A DNA stretch of 29,768 nt from Methanomicrobiales archaeon (lineage in GTDB: Archaea; Halobacteriota; Methanomicrobia; Methanomicrobiales; JACTUA01). Where the stretch lies: the NCBI GenBank assembly GCA_028679035.1, contig JAJRCL010000101.1, positions 1-29,768 on the forward strand, given 5' to 3'. Below, in pieces: positions 22,997 through 29,768 of the stretch (position 1 is its first letter; each line of letters starts with the position of its first letter). The notes below the pieces were generated by a model that was not told the DNA's origin, did no database searches, and saw only the letters and a program-made list of their open reading frames with translations. The position numbers and the translations under genes are program-made.

Positions 22997-24628
22997 ATGG
23001 AACCACTGTTGCAGATCGATGCGAGTATTACCGCGTTGAAGAATGAAGGGGATGTAGGAGGCCTGATCACCATTTTCCGGGCGAACAGCATGATCGAGCG
23101 GACGCGGGCGAGAAGAGCACTCGTTGAACTGGGGAGGCCCGCCGTCCGGCCGCTCATCGCAGCCCTCAAGGACGGGGACCGGTATGTACGGATCGAGGCA
23201 GCGATCGCACTCGGTCAGCTCCGCGACAGTCGGGCGATCCGCCCTCTTATCGACGCTCTTCGGGATGAGCACGGGTACGTCCGCTGGTGGGCTGCGGATG
23301 CACTCCGTGAGATGCGTGATCCCCGTGCAATCCAGCCCCTTATTGATCTCCTCCGCGACGAAAGCAGGGAGGTGCGGTTCTGGGCGGTAGCAGCACTAAA
23401 ATCCATCGGCGAACCGGTTGTCCTGGAACTGATAGCCGCCCTTTCCAGCGGAAATGAGCGGCTCCGCGCCGAAGCGGCACATGCGCTTGGCGAACTACAG
23501 GATCCCCGTGCAGCCCCCCACCTCATGCGAGTTCTTAAGGATCCGGATTCCTCGGTCCGGGCAGCTGCCGCGTACGGTCTGCGTTCTGTCGGGCCGGCAG
23601 CGCTGAAACCGCTTATCGGGTTGCTGCGGGATGAAAGCCCGCAGGTGCGTGCTGCCGCAGTACTCGCACTTGCGGAAATCCGCGATGTGACCGCACTCGA
23701 TCCACTCATCCAGTCTCTGAAGGACACCTCGGCTGAGGTGCGTGCGGCAGCAGCAATCGGACTTGGAGAACTGAAGGTGACCCGGGCTGTCGAACCCCTT
23801 ATTGAGACACTGGGTGATGAGGACCTGTATGTCCGGGCACATACTGCCCTTTCCCTCGGTATGATCGGTGAGGACGCGGTGGACCGCCTGATCAAAGCAC
23901 TCGCCGACCCGAATGAATATCTGCGGGGGGGAGCAGCGACTGCTCTCGGAAGAATTCGGCAGAAGACTGCGATTCGTCCGCTCATGGAGGCGCTGAAAGA
24001 TACTAGCGCCTATGTACGATCGGAAGCTGCCATCGCATTGCGCTATGCGGGGCCAGTCGCGACGGACCGGCTCATTGAAACACTTGCTGACGTTGAAAGC
24101 GATGTGCGGGCGGGAGCCGCGATCGCGCTGCGTGATATCCGGGATCCCCGCGCGGTCGACGCTCTGGTCCGCGCCCTGAGAGATGAAAGCGAGGACGTCC
24201 GCGCCGAGGCGGGAAGTGCCCTGGGTGCGCTCCGCGACCCGCGATCTGCCGGACCACTGATACTTGCGCTCAAGAACGGCACCGATGATGTCCGGTGCTG
24301 GGCTGCCATGGCACTGGGAGAGATTGGGGATCGGCAAGCGGTCGATGGTCTCATGGATGCCCTTGCAGATGCCCATGAAGAGGTGCGTGACGCAGCGGCC
24401 GATGCCCTGGGGCACCTGAAGGATTCCCGGGCGCTGCGGCCTCTTATCGCCAGTCTCGGAGATGAGAGTGAATGCGTGCGGGAAGCTGCTGCCGCTGCAC
24501 TCGGGGAGCTGGGCCAGATTGAGGCCCTCCCGTCCCTGGAAAAGGCCCTCGCAGATCCTTCCGGGAGCGTCCAGTACGCGGCAATGACCGCATTTGAAGC
24601 GATCAAAATCCGGGCACAGAAACGGTAG
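22997..24628 (+). CDS. large HEAT-repeat (PBS-lyase-like) alpha-solenoid protein
   Basis: The 543-residue protein is made entirely of about 17 tandem 31-residue HEAT repeats. Each has the core 'RPLIxALxDxxxxVRxxAAxALGxIxDxRA', from 'RPLIAALKDGDRYVR' near residue 50 to 'PSLEKALADPSGSVQ' near the end. There is no signal peptide, membrane helix or extra domain. Such a long solenoid is a protein-binding scaffold; partner unknown. Repeats are similar enough that expansion and contraction by recombination is likely. ATG 22997 follows GAGGT at about 22981-22985; TTG 22991 is the alternative. It is divergent from the RNase III-domain gene. A smaller relative is at 3386-4015. Confidence 0.9.
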   Translation: MEPLLQIDASITALKNEGDVGGLITIFRANSMIERTRARRALVELGRPAVRPLIAALKDGDRYVRIEAAIALGQLRDSRAIRPLIDALRDEHGYVRWWAADALREMRDPRAIQPLIDLLRDESREVRFWAVAALKSIGEPVVLELIAALSSGNERLRAEAAHALGELQDPRAAPHLMRVLKDPDSSVRAAAAYGLRSVGPAALKPLIGLLRDESPQVRAAAVLALAEIRDVTALDPLIQSLKDTSAEVRAAAAIGLGELKVTRAVEPLIETLGDEDLYVRAHTALSLGMIGEDAVDRLIKALADPNEYLRGGAATALGRIRQKTAIRPLMEALKDTSAYVRSEAAIALRYAGPVATDRLIETLADVESDVRAGAAIALRDIRDPRAVDALVRALRDESEDVRAEAGSALGALRDPRSAGPLILALKNGTDDVRCWAAMALGEIGDRQAVDGLMDALADAHEEVRDAAADALGHLKDSRALRPLIASLGDESECVREAAAAALGELGQIEALPSLEKALADPSGSVQYAAMTAFEAIKIRAQKR

Positions 24629-24760
24629 CCGGAGAGCGTGATGCACAAAATGGACCGGCTTCAGACCGGGGGAAAAAAGTGGTTGTCCACCGGGATCTTG
24701 GCACCGGTTGGCACGGACAGATGCGAGGAAAATGGATGTTTCCCATGAGCGTGGTGGCGA

Positions 24761-25594
24761 GTGGCTGACCTTGTTGTGATCGTAGCCTTCGGGATCACCG
24801 TTCTCCTTGAATTCCTCTTTCCGCTTGCATTCGCCGCATGGATGATAAAAAAATACCGGCTATCCTGGCGGGTGTTCGGCTTCGGGGCGTTGTTTTTTTT
24901 CCTCATCCAGATTCCCCACACCCCGCTGGTGCTCGTTATCCAGGGACCCCTGTACACGACCCTGACCGCAGTCTTTGTGGATCCTACCGTCACCCTCGCA
25001 ATATTCTCTATTGTCCTTGGGCTTCTTGCAGGAATCTTTGAAGAAACCGGCCGTTATCTGGTCTTTACCCGCTTTTTCCCGCGAAATGACATATCATATT
25101 CACGGAAGAATGGTGTTCTTTTTGGCGCAGGATGGGGCGGTATCGAGTCCATGATCATCGGCTCCCTTGTACTCCTGACAATGGTTTCCTACATTTTTGC
25201 AGTCCCTCTCACGGACGAAGCGATCCAGCAGATCAACCAGAGCATCGGTGGTACACTCACCGCAGAGCAGATCACCCAGCTCAAAGCACAGAATGAAGCA
25301 CTTTTGGGGCTTACGCCATTGGACCCCTTCATCGGGCTTGTTGAGCGCCTGATGACCTTTCCCATACACATCGCATTCTCCCTTCTTGTCCTTGCATCAG
25401 TTGTCCAGAACCGTCCTCTGCTGCTCCTGCTCGCAATCCTGTGGCATACAATCCTCGATGCTCTTGCAGTTTTCCTCGCCCAAACAGCAGGGATAATCGC
25501 CGCAGAGGGCGCTGTTGCTGCGATGCTGGTCGTTGGTCTTGTATACATATGGCTGAGCATGCGGGGTCCGGATTTTTATAAACCGGCGGCATGA
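24761..25594 (+). CDS. YhfC-family glutamic intramembrane protease-like protein
   Basis: The 277-residue protein has about seven membrane segments. The motif 'GIFEETGRYLVF' (Glu94, Glu95) and the following 'GAGWGGIESMIIG' lie at membrane edges, with a later His in 'LLAILWHTILDALAVF'. This EExxR plus His pattern is that of the YhfC family (PF10086), grouped with the CPBP/PrsW glutamic proteases. Substrate and role are unknown. The start is GTG at 24761, preceded by a GGTGG sequence; the longest open reading agrees with the first membrane helix. Its stop overlaps an in-frame ATG of the next gene (ATGA), so the two are probably cotranscribed. Confidence 0.75.
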   Translation: MADLVVIVAFGITVLLEFLFPLAFAAWMIKKYRLSWRVFGFGALFFFLIQIPHTPLVLVIQGPLYTTLTAVFVDPTVTLAIFSIVLGLLAGIFEETGRYLVFTRFFPRNDISYSRKNGVLFGAGWGGIESMIIGSLVLLTMVSYIFAVPLTDEAIQQINQSIGGTLTAEQITQLKAQNEALLGLTPLDPFIGLVERLMTFPIHIAFSLLVLASVVQNRPLLLLLAILWHTILDALAVFLAQTAGIIAAEGAVAAMLVVGLVYIWLSMRGPDFYKPAA

Positions 25595-25620
25595 CTATCG
25601 ATGACAATAGGAGCTACAGT

Positions 25621-26520
25621 ATGGATGTCGTGCAGAGACTCAAGGCTTTCCTAGACCTGACGCGGGCACACTTCCTCATTGTCTGGCCCATCCTCGGCTG
25701 TTCAGGACTGTTCCTGGCATTTGAAAATTATGGCGGGTTCGATGTCCTGCTCGTCGGGAAAGTAATCGCGATTGCGGTCTTCGGTTTTGAGGCAGGGCTC
25801 GTCCTGAACGATTACATTGATCGGACCATCGACAAACGGGATGTCGAAACTGCCCTGACCCGGTACTGGCGTCCGTTCGGGTCCCGTCCGCTCGCGCAGG
25901 GGCTTATCAGCCCCCGGGCCGCACTTCTGGTCTTTCTTCTCTGCGCTGGTATCGCAATCGTCCTGATTCTCACGCTTGAGCCCCCGCATTCATGGTATAT
26001 GCTGGGCTTACTGGCATACAGTTATACCGTCGAAGCCTTTTACCAGATTAAGAAGCGCAGACAGCGGCTTCCCATCGCACAGATCGTGGGGAGGACCGAC
26101 CTTGCCCTGTTTCCGGTCGCTGGGTATCTCAGTTACGGTTTTCCGGATATGACGGCCCTGCTCTATTTCGTCTTTCTCTATCCATGGGCCATCGCTCACC
26201 TGGGTGTCAACGACCTTGCCGACGTGCGGAACGATCGTGCCCGTTCCCTGGCAACCATTCCGATACTATACGGCATGTGGGGAGGTCTTGCCTGGGTGGG
26301 ATTCTTTTCTATACTGCATCTCGTGGTTGCAACCTTCTTTTTCTGGGGGATGGGACCGGTTCCGAAAATTGCGGCTGGACTTGCCGGGCTCTGCATTCTC
26401 GGTGCAAATGGGGTCATGTTCCGGGATCGCTCTCCCGAATCCGCCCTGCGTGCCCTCCCGCTCTTTCATGTCTCCCTTCTGCTCTACGCGGCTGGAATCC
26501 TTGGTGGCTACTGGTTGTGA
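25621..26520 (+). CDS. UbiA-family prenyltransferase
   Basis: The 299-residue multi-pass membrane protein carries the two Asp-rich metal and diphosphate-binding motifs of the family: 'NDYIDRTIDKRD' at about residue 70 and 'NDLADVRNDRARSLATIP' at about residue 200. Family members transfer prenyl groups; in methanogens the best-known member is digeranylgeranylglyceryl phosphate synthase in ether lipid synthesis. This one may be that enzyme or a paralogue, which sequence reading cannot settle. ATG 25621 is chosen because GGAG at 25610-25613 is well spaced; ATG 25591 (ATGA overlap with the upstream gene) would add ten residues. Confidence 0.85.
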   Translation: MDVVQRLKAFLDLTRAHFLIVWPILGCSGLFLAFENYGGFDVLLVGKVIAIAVFGFEAGLVLNDYIDRTIDKRDVETALTRYWRPFGSRPLAQGLISPRAALLVFLLCAGIAIVLILTLEPPHSWYMLGLLAYSYTVEAFYQIKKRRQRLPIAQIVGRTDLALFPVAGYLSYGFPDMTALLYFVFLYPWAIAHLGVNDLADVRNDRARSLATIPILYGMWGGLAWVGFFSILHLVVATFFFWGMGPVPKIAAGLAGLCILGANGVMFRDRSPESALRALPLFHVSLLLYAAGILGGYWL

Positions 26521-26578
26521 AAGCAGGTGATGGATCCGGAAAGATCCAGCCACCTGTGAGCCCGCATCAATGCCGTGG

Positions 26579-28003
26579 TCATACCCGGCAGGATGCGTCG
26601 TCTACCCTGCGGCAGCTCTTTCGTCCATAGATCAGGTAGATCACGAGACCAATAACCAGCCAGATAACAAACCGCAGGTGGGTGAGCGTCGGCAGGGACA
26701 AAATAAGAATGGAACAGGATCCGATGCAGAGAAGGGGAACGAGAGGGACAAAAGGACAGCGGAAAGGGCGGGCGATACCGGGCTGGGATCGCCGGAGGAC
26801 AATCACTCCCGCAGAAACGATGATAAACGCTGCAAGCGTCCCGATGTTCACCAGCTCAGCAACCGACTGGAGCGGGAGGAACCCGGCGATAAGAGCAGTG
26901 ACACCCCCGATGAGAAGCGTCACCTTCGCCGGGGTGTGGTACACCGGATGAACCGATCCAAAAAACGGGGGAAGCAAACCGTCCCGGGCCATTGCGAAAA
27001 AAATCCGTGACTGCCCGAAAAGCAGTACGAGAAGGACCGACGTGATTCCGCAGATCGCTCCCACCGAGACGAGTGCACCACCCCAGGCTATTCCGTTATA
27101 GATAAGGGCGAAAGCAACGGGAGCGGTGGTGGTTCCCAGCAGCGTGTAGGGAACCATTCCGGTCAGTACCGCAGAAACCAGGATATACAACAGTGTGCAG
27201 ACGATGAGGGAACCGACGATACCTTTGGGGAGGTTTACCTGGGGGTCCCGAACTTCTTCTGCCGCTGTTGAGACTGCGTCAAAACCGATATAGGCAAAAA
27301 ACACGATCGCGGCACCGGTCACCACACCGGTCCAGCCATATGGCATAAACGGGATCCAGTTCGCCCCTGAGATGTGGGAGAATCCAAGAAAAAGAAAGAG
27401 AACGATTACTGCCAGTTTTACGAGCACAATGACGGTATTCACTCTCGCACTCTGCTGAACACCAACGATCAGGAGGAGGCTGATCCCAAGGATGACGAGG
27501 ATCGCCGGAAGGTTGATGAACCCTCCCCCGGTACCGGGCGGGTTTGTGAACATATCGGGTAGAAGAATCCCTCCGGACTGCAGCAGACCCACCATGTAAC
27601 CAGACCATCCGATCGCAACCGCCGCTACAGAAACTGCATACTCAAGAATTAGATCCCACCCGATAATCCATGCCCAGATTTCACCCAGGGAGGCATAGCT
27701 GTAGGTGTATGCCGATCCCGCAATGGGAACCATGGATGCGAATTCTGCATAGGCAAGCGCTGCAAAGGCACATACGGCCCCGGAAATGACGAACGACAGT
27801 ATGAGGGCCGGCCCCGAATATTGTGCTGCTGCGATACCGGTGATGACAAAAATACCGGTACCGATGATCGCTCCGATACCGAGGAGCGTTAGCTCTGCCG
27901 GCCCAAGGACTCTGCGCAGGGAGGGTCCGTTCCTTGTCCCGTCCATGAGCTCTTGAATGCTCTTTTTCCGGATAATCTGCCGGAAGAGTACGGATACATC
28001 CAT
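26579..28003 (-). CDS. APC-superfamily cationic-type amino acid permease
   Basis: The 474-residue protein has about twelve membrane segments. Near the N-terminus 'RRVLGPAELTLLGIGAIIGTGIFVITGIAA' is the APC-family signature of the first helix, with the unwound GAIIGTGIF loop that binds the amino acid backbone. 'ALAYAEFASMVPIAGSAYTYSYASLGEIWAWIIGWDLILEYA' is typical of the cationic amino acid transporter group. It imports amino acids by proton symport or exchange, and exact specificity cannot be read. The ATG at 28003 is taken as start, because the earlier in-frame Met lies 24 residues upstream in unlike, charged sequence. It is read in the same direction as the small Cys/His gene upstream. Confidence 0.88.
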   Translation of the reverse strand: MDVSVLFRQIIRKKSIQELMDGTRNGPSLRRVLGPAELTLLGIGAIIGTGIFVITGIAAAQYSGPALILSFVISGAVCAFAALAYAEFASMVPIAGSAYTYSYASLGEIWAWIIGWDLILEYAVSVAAVAIGWSGYMVGLLQSGGILLPDMFTNPPGTGGGFINLPAILVILGISLLLIVGVQQSARVNTVIVLVKLAVIVLFLFLGFSHISGANWIPFMPYGWTGVVTGAAIVFFAYIGFDAVSTAAEEVRDPQVNLPKGIVGSLIVCTLLYILVSAVLTGMVPYTLLGTTTAPVAFALIYNGIAWGGALVSVGAICGITSVLLVLLFGQSRIFFAMARDGLLPPFFGSVHPVYHTPAKVTLLIGGVTALIAGFLPLQSVAELVNIGTLAAFIIVSAGVIVLRRSQPGIARPFRCPFVPLVPLLCIGSCSILILSLPTLTHLRFVIWLVIGLVIYLIYGRKSCRRVDDASCRV

Positions 28004-28122
28004 CGCAGAAACGGATCTTTCTCTGTCGTATGATTTACACTCAGCGGAATGCATCCTGCGGGGAGAGAATAACACCGTACTACTTATCCGCAGAAACGGC
28101 GGTCATCCCACAAGGTTGGCAA

Positions 28123-28377
28123 TCAGCGGTTCGTGCCGGAGATCAGTACGTTCCGGGCGCCTTCAACCCATTTACGGACCGTCCGGTAATGTCCTTCGCA
28201 GAGAAAATTGTTACCAGAAGCATCTTCCCAGGCAATTGGTTCTGTGCACCCGATGAACATACATTTTCCCTTTCGCGGAACAATAATCCGGCGGTAATGC
28301 TGGATATCCGGAACAATCGCTCTCCCGGCATACTGCAGCATCAGGAGACGCACCTGAGCAAGAACATCGGTGGTCAT
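28123..28377 (-). CDS. small Cys/His-containing hypothetical protein
   Basis: The 84-residue reading 'MTTDVLAQVRLLMLQYAGRAIV' to 'ISGTNR' is not a family I recognise. It has the spacing Cys-x4-Cys ('CMFIGC'), then 'FLCEGH' with Cys-x2-His about 16 residues later, resembling a small metal-binding knuckle. The composition is balanced and it sits on the strand of the APC permease gene. A longer reading reaches back to 28527 but would overlap the start of msrA; ATG 28377 leaves a normal divergent gap. Judged probably real but without clear support from a ribosome binding site. Confidence 0.45.
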   Translation of the reverse strand: MTTDVLAQVRLLMLQYAGRAIVPDIQHYRRIIVPRKGKCMFIGCTEPIAWEDASGNNFLCEGHYRTVRKWVEGARNVLISGTNR

Positions 28378-28538
28378 ACAATTATCACGATGAGGCAGGA
28401 TGCTCGCCTTCTTAAAAAAGGTTTCCTGCACCAGTGCCAGTGCTCTTCCTATCCTGCGGGCGTTGGATGAGCATGGCCTTTTTTTGTACTGCAGGACGGG
28501 CAAAAGGTTATCTTCCACCAACGGCACAGGAAGAACAG

Positions 28539-29039
28539 GTGTCAGCTGTGCAGGAACACAGGAATCTGCCCCGGGCTACCTTCGCAGCCGGGTGTTTCTG
28601 GGGAGTGGAAGCTGCATTCCGCGATGTAAAAGGTGTAACCGATACCATGGTCGGGTATACCGGAGGTACAATGAAGAATCCTGCGTATGAGGATGTGTGT
28701 ACCGGAAAAACCGGTCATGCCGAAGCGGTGCAGGTCGTGTACGATCCGGATGTCGTTACCTACGAACAACTCCTGGATGTGTTCTGGGAGATCCATGATC
28801 CCACACAGAAAAACCGGCAGGGACCGGATTTCGGAACCCAGTACCGCTCTGCGATATTCTTCCATTCGCCGGAACAGGAAAAAGCAGCACGGGCATCCCG
28901 GGACCGGCTGCAACGAACCGGGAAATACACCATGACCATCGTCACGGAAATCGTTCCTGCGAAGGAGTTCTACCGGGCGGAAGAGTATCACCAGCGGTAT
29001 CTGGAGAAACACGGACGCGCCAGCTGCCATAGCCGATAG
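28539..29039 (+). CDS. msrA: peptide methionine sulfoxide reductase MsrA
   Basis: The 166-residue enzyme reduces the S-form of methionine sulfoxide in proteins using thioredoxin-like donors. The catalytic 'ATFAAGCFWGVEAAFR' lies near residue 19 and is followed by 'GVTDTMVGYTGGT', 'VCTGKTGHAEAVQVVYDP' and 'GPDFGTQYRSAIF', all family hallmarks. The C-terminus 'SCHSR' supplies the probable resolving Cys. GTG 28539, a few bases after AGGAAGA, is taken as the start; longer in-frame readings enter low-complexity sequence opposite the small gene. No MsrB domain is fused. A hairpin lies downstream. Oxygen defence in a strict anaerobe is the likely role. Confidence 0.93.
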   Translation: MSAVQEHRNLPRATFAAGCFWGVEAAFRDVKGVTDTMVGYTGGTMKNPAYEDVCTGKTGHAEAVQVVYDPDVVTYEQLLDVFWEIHDPTQKNRQGPDFGTQYRSAIFFHSPEQEKAARASRDRLQRTGKYTMTIVTEIVPAKEFYRAEEYHQRYLEKHGRASCHSR

Positions 29040-29053
29040 AACCCCAGAGGTGT

Positions 29054-29081
29054 GGAATGACAGAAGATAACACGTCATTCC
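29054..29081 (+). terminator. hairpin downstream of msrA
   Basis: GGAATGAC (29054-29061) and GTCATTCC (29074-29081) are perfect 8-bp arms with a 12-nt loop, followed by CTGTTTT. It lies between msrA and the converging DUF1786 gene. Confidence 0.5.
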
Positions 29082-29165
29082 CTGTTTTGTATCAGGAGAG
29101 GAGTGGAGTTCGTGTCTTTTTTTCATTATATACGAATATGATACACGTTCCACCAGGTGCGGAAA

Positions 29166-29768
29166 TTATGGGAGTGTTCCCCGTAAACGCTCCCACGCCG
29201 AGAGCAGGCCAAAACAACCGGTGAGCATCATGTCCCCGAATGGGGCCGCCTGGTAGGCCCCGGGAAGGAGAGCCTTGCGGTTCGGTCCGGTTACTGCGAT
29301 CCAGTCTGCGTGAAGTGATTTGTGCAAGGCGGCACCATGCCCTCCTTCATCAAAGATTTCCTGTCCCGTGAGGGTTCCGTCGCAGAGTTTTCGGATCAAT
29401 GCACGAAGATGTTTGCTCTCGAGGGCCGCGGTGTGGTGTTCAAAAATCCCGTATATTTCTTCTCCTTTTACCGAGACGCAAAGCGTATGCCCGTTACCGG
29501 CATTCACGAGAACGATGCCGCTTTCCTTATGTTCCTGGACGACGGGGTCGCAGAGCGCTCCGAGGATGGCTGCGGGACCGGTGTCGATGACGAGAGCACC
29601 CGGTGCCTGGGCCCGGACGGCATGCATCCGGCTCATTTCGGGAAGCGGCGGATCATGCAGAAGTGCGGAGATCTGCCAGTCTCCCTGAACGAGGCCAGCT
29701 TCCATAATTTCGAACCGGAAGACGCGGTTACTTTTTTCCGGGGAAAATCCGTGGTCCTGCACCGCGAA
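29166..29768 (-). CDS. DUF1786 family protein (partial, N-terminus beyond window)
   Basis: The visible 200 residues, open to the window edge, match the C-terminal part of archaeal DUF1786 proteins. They show 'VIDTGPAAILGALCDP', 'GIVLVNAGNGHTLCVSVKG', 'HHTAALESKHLRALIRKLCDG' and 'DEGGHGAALHKSLHADWIAVTGPNRK', and end with 'PFGDMMLTGCFGLLSAWER'. The glycine-rich 'NAGNGHT' and 'TGPA' suggest an actin/Hsp70-like ATP-binding fold. The biochemical function is not known. Full family members are about 300 residues or more, so roughly a third to a half is missing. It converges on msrA. Confidence 0.75.
   Translation of the reverse strand, partial: FAVQDHGFSPEKSNRVFRFEIMEAGLVQGDWQISALLHDPPLPEMSRMHAVRAQAPGALVIDTGPAAILGALCDPVVQEHKESGIVLVNAGNGHTLCVSVKGEEIYGIFEHHTAALESKHLRALIRKLCDGTLTGQEIFDEGGHGAALHKSLHADWIAVTGPNRKALLPGAYQAAPFGDMMLTGCFGLLSAWERLRGTLP

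Noticed and set aside
22991..24628. The tandem repeated DNA here as a possible CRISPR or satellite array
   Set aside because: The repeats are degenerate, about 93 bp, in frame, and encode conserved HEAT units, so they are coding.
23495..24646. Long open frame (383 codons) on the minus strand opposite the HEAT-repeat protein
   Set aside because: It mirrors the repeated DNA of a confident HEAT-repeat gene; no ribosome binding site or independent motif.
28004..28099. Direct repeat CGCAGAAACGG at 28004-28014 and 28089-28099 upstream of the permease gene
   Set aside because: Two 11-bp copies 85 bp apart without promoter geometry may be chance; not enough to call an operator.
1..29768. Mobile elements, integrases, toxin-antitoxin pairs or CRISPR arrays
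   Set aside because: Looked for transposase, integrase, restriction and regularly spaced repeats on both strands; none was seen.

Overview
The window is euryarchaeal chromosome, most likely from a methanogen of the order Methanomicrobiales. The evidence is an archaeal RNA polymerase operon with split RpoB (B''/B') and split RpoA (A'/A''), archaeal EndoQ, RNase HII, a geranylgeranyl reductase for archaeal lipids, TATA-box promoters and tRNAs without an encoded CCA end. The genus cannot be fixed from the sequence alone. No transposase, integrase, CRISPR array or phage module is visible, and the region looks like core chromosome with lineage-specific islands.

Layout. 1-4.8 kb: the tail of an unknown gene, a VOC protein, an EndoQ-like DNA repair nuclease, a 2[4Fe-4S] ferredoxin overlapping its geranylgeranyl reductase partner, a small HEAT-repeat protein and RNase HII. 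4.9-7.8 kb: a PDZ-containing site-2 protease converges on an NfeD/SPFH (stomatin-like) pair, a membrane-quality-control style neighbourhood. 8.1-9.8 kb: a TPR protein overlaps, tail to tail, a DUF89 metal-dependent phosphatase. That gene sits just behind tRNA-Pro(GGG) and is probably transcribed with it.

9.8-13.4 kb is the most unusual part. On the minus strand lie a DUF2226-like protein, a membrane-anchored Roadblock/LC7 protein, a MinD ATPase with a probable membrane-targeting tail, and a small membrane coiled-coil protein. A second, soluble Roadblock protein and a response regulator with a helical tail are divergently transcribed from a shared AT-rich control region. Together they look like a spatial-organisation or signalling module in which a MinD ATPase takes the place usually held by a Ras-like GTPase.

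13.4-22.3 kb: a PsiE-family membrane protein, tRNA-Lys(TTT), and the transcription operon rpoH-rpoB2-rpoB1-rpoA1-rpoA2-rpl30e-nusA. The operon ends at a strong T-run after nusA instead of continuing into rps12/rps7/elongation factors. 22.4-26.5 kb: a stand-alone RNase III-domain protein whose mRNA start can fold into a hairpin, a 17-unit HEAT-repeat protein, and a YhfC-type intramembrane protease next to a UbiA prenyltransferase. 26.6-29.8 kb: an APC-family amino acid transporter, a small Cys/His protein, MsrA, and a DUF1786 protein cut by the window end.

All product calls come from reading motifs and remembered family features. No database search was run.
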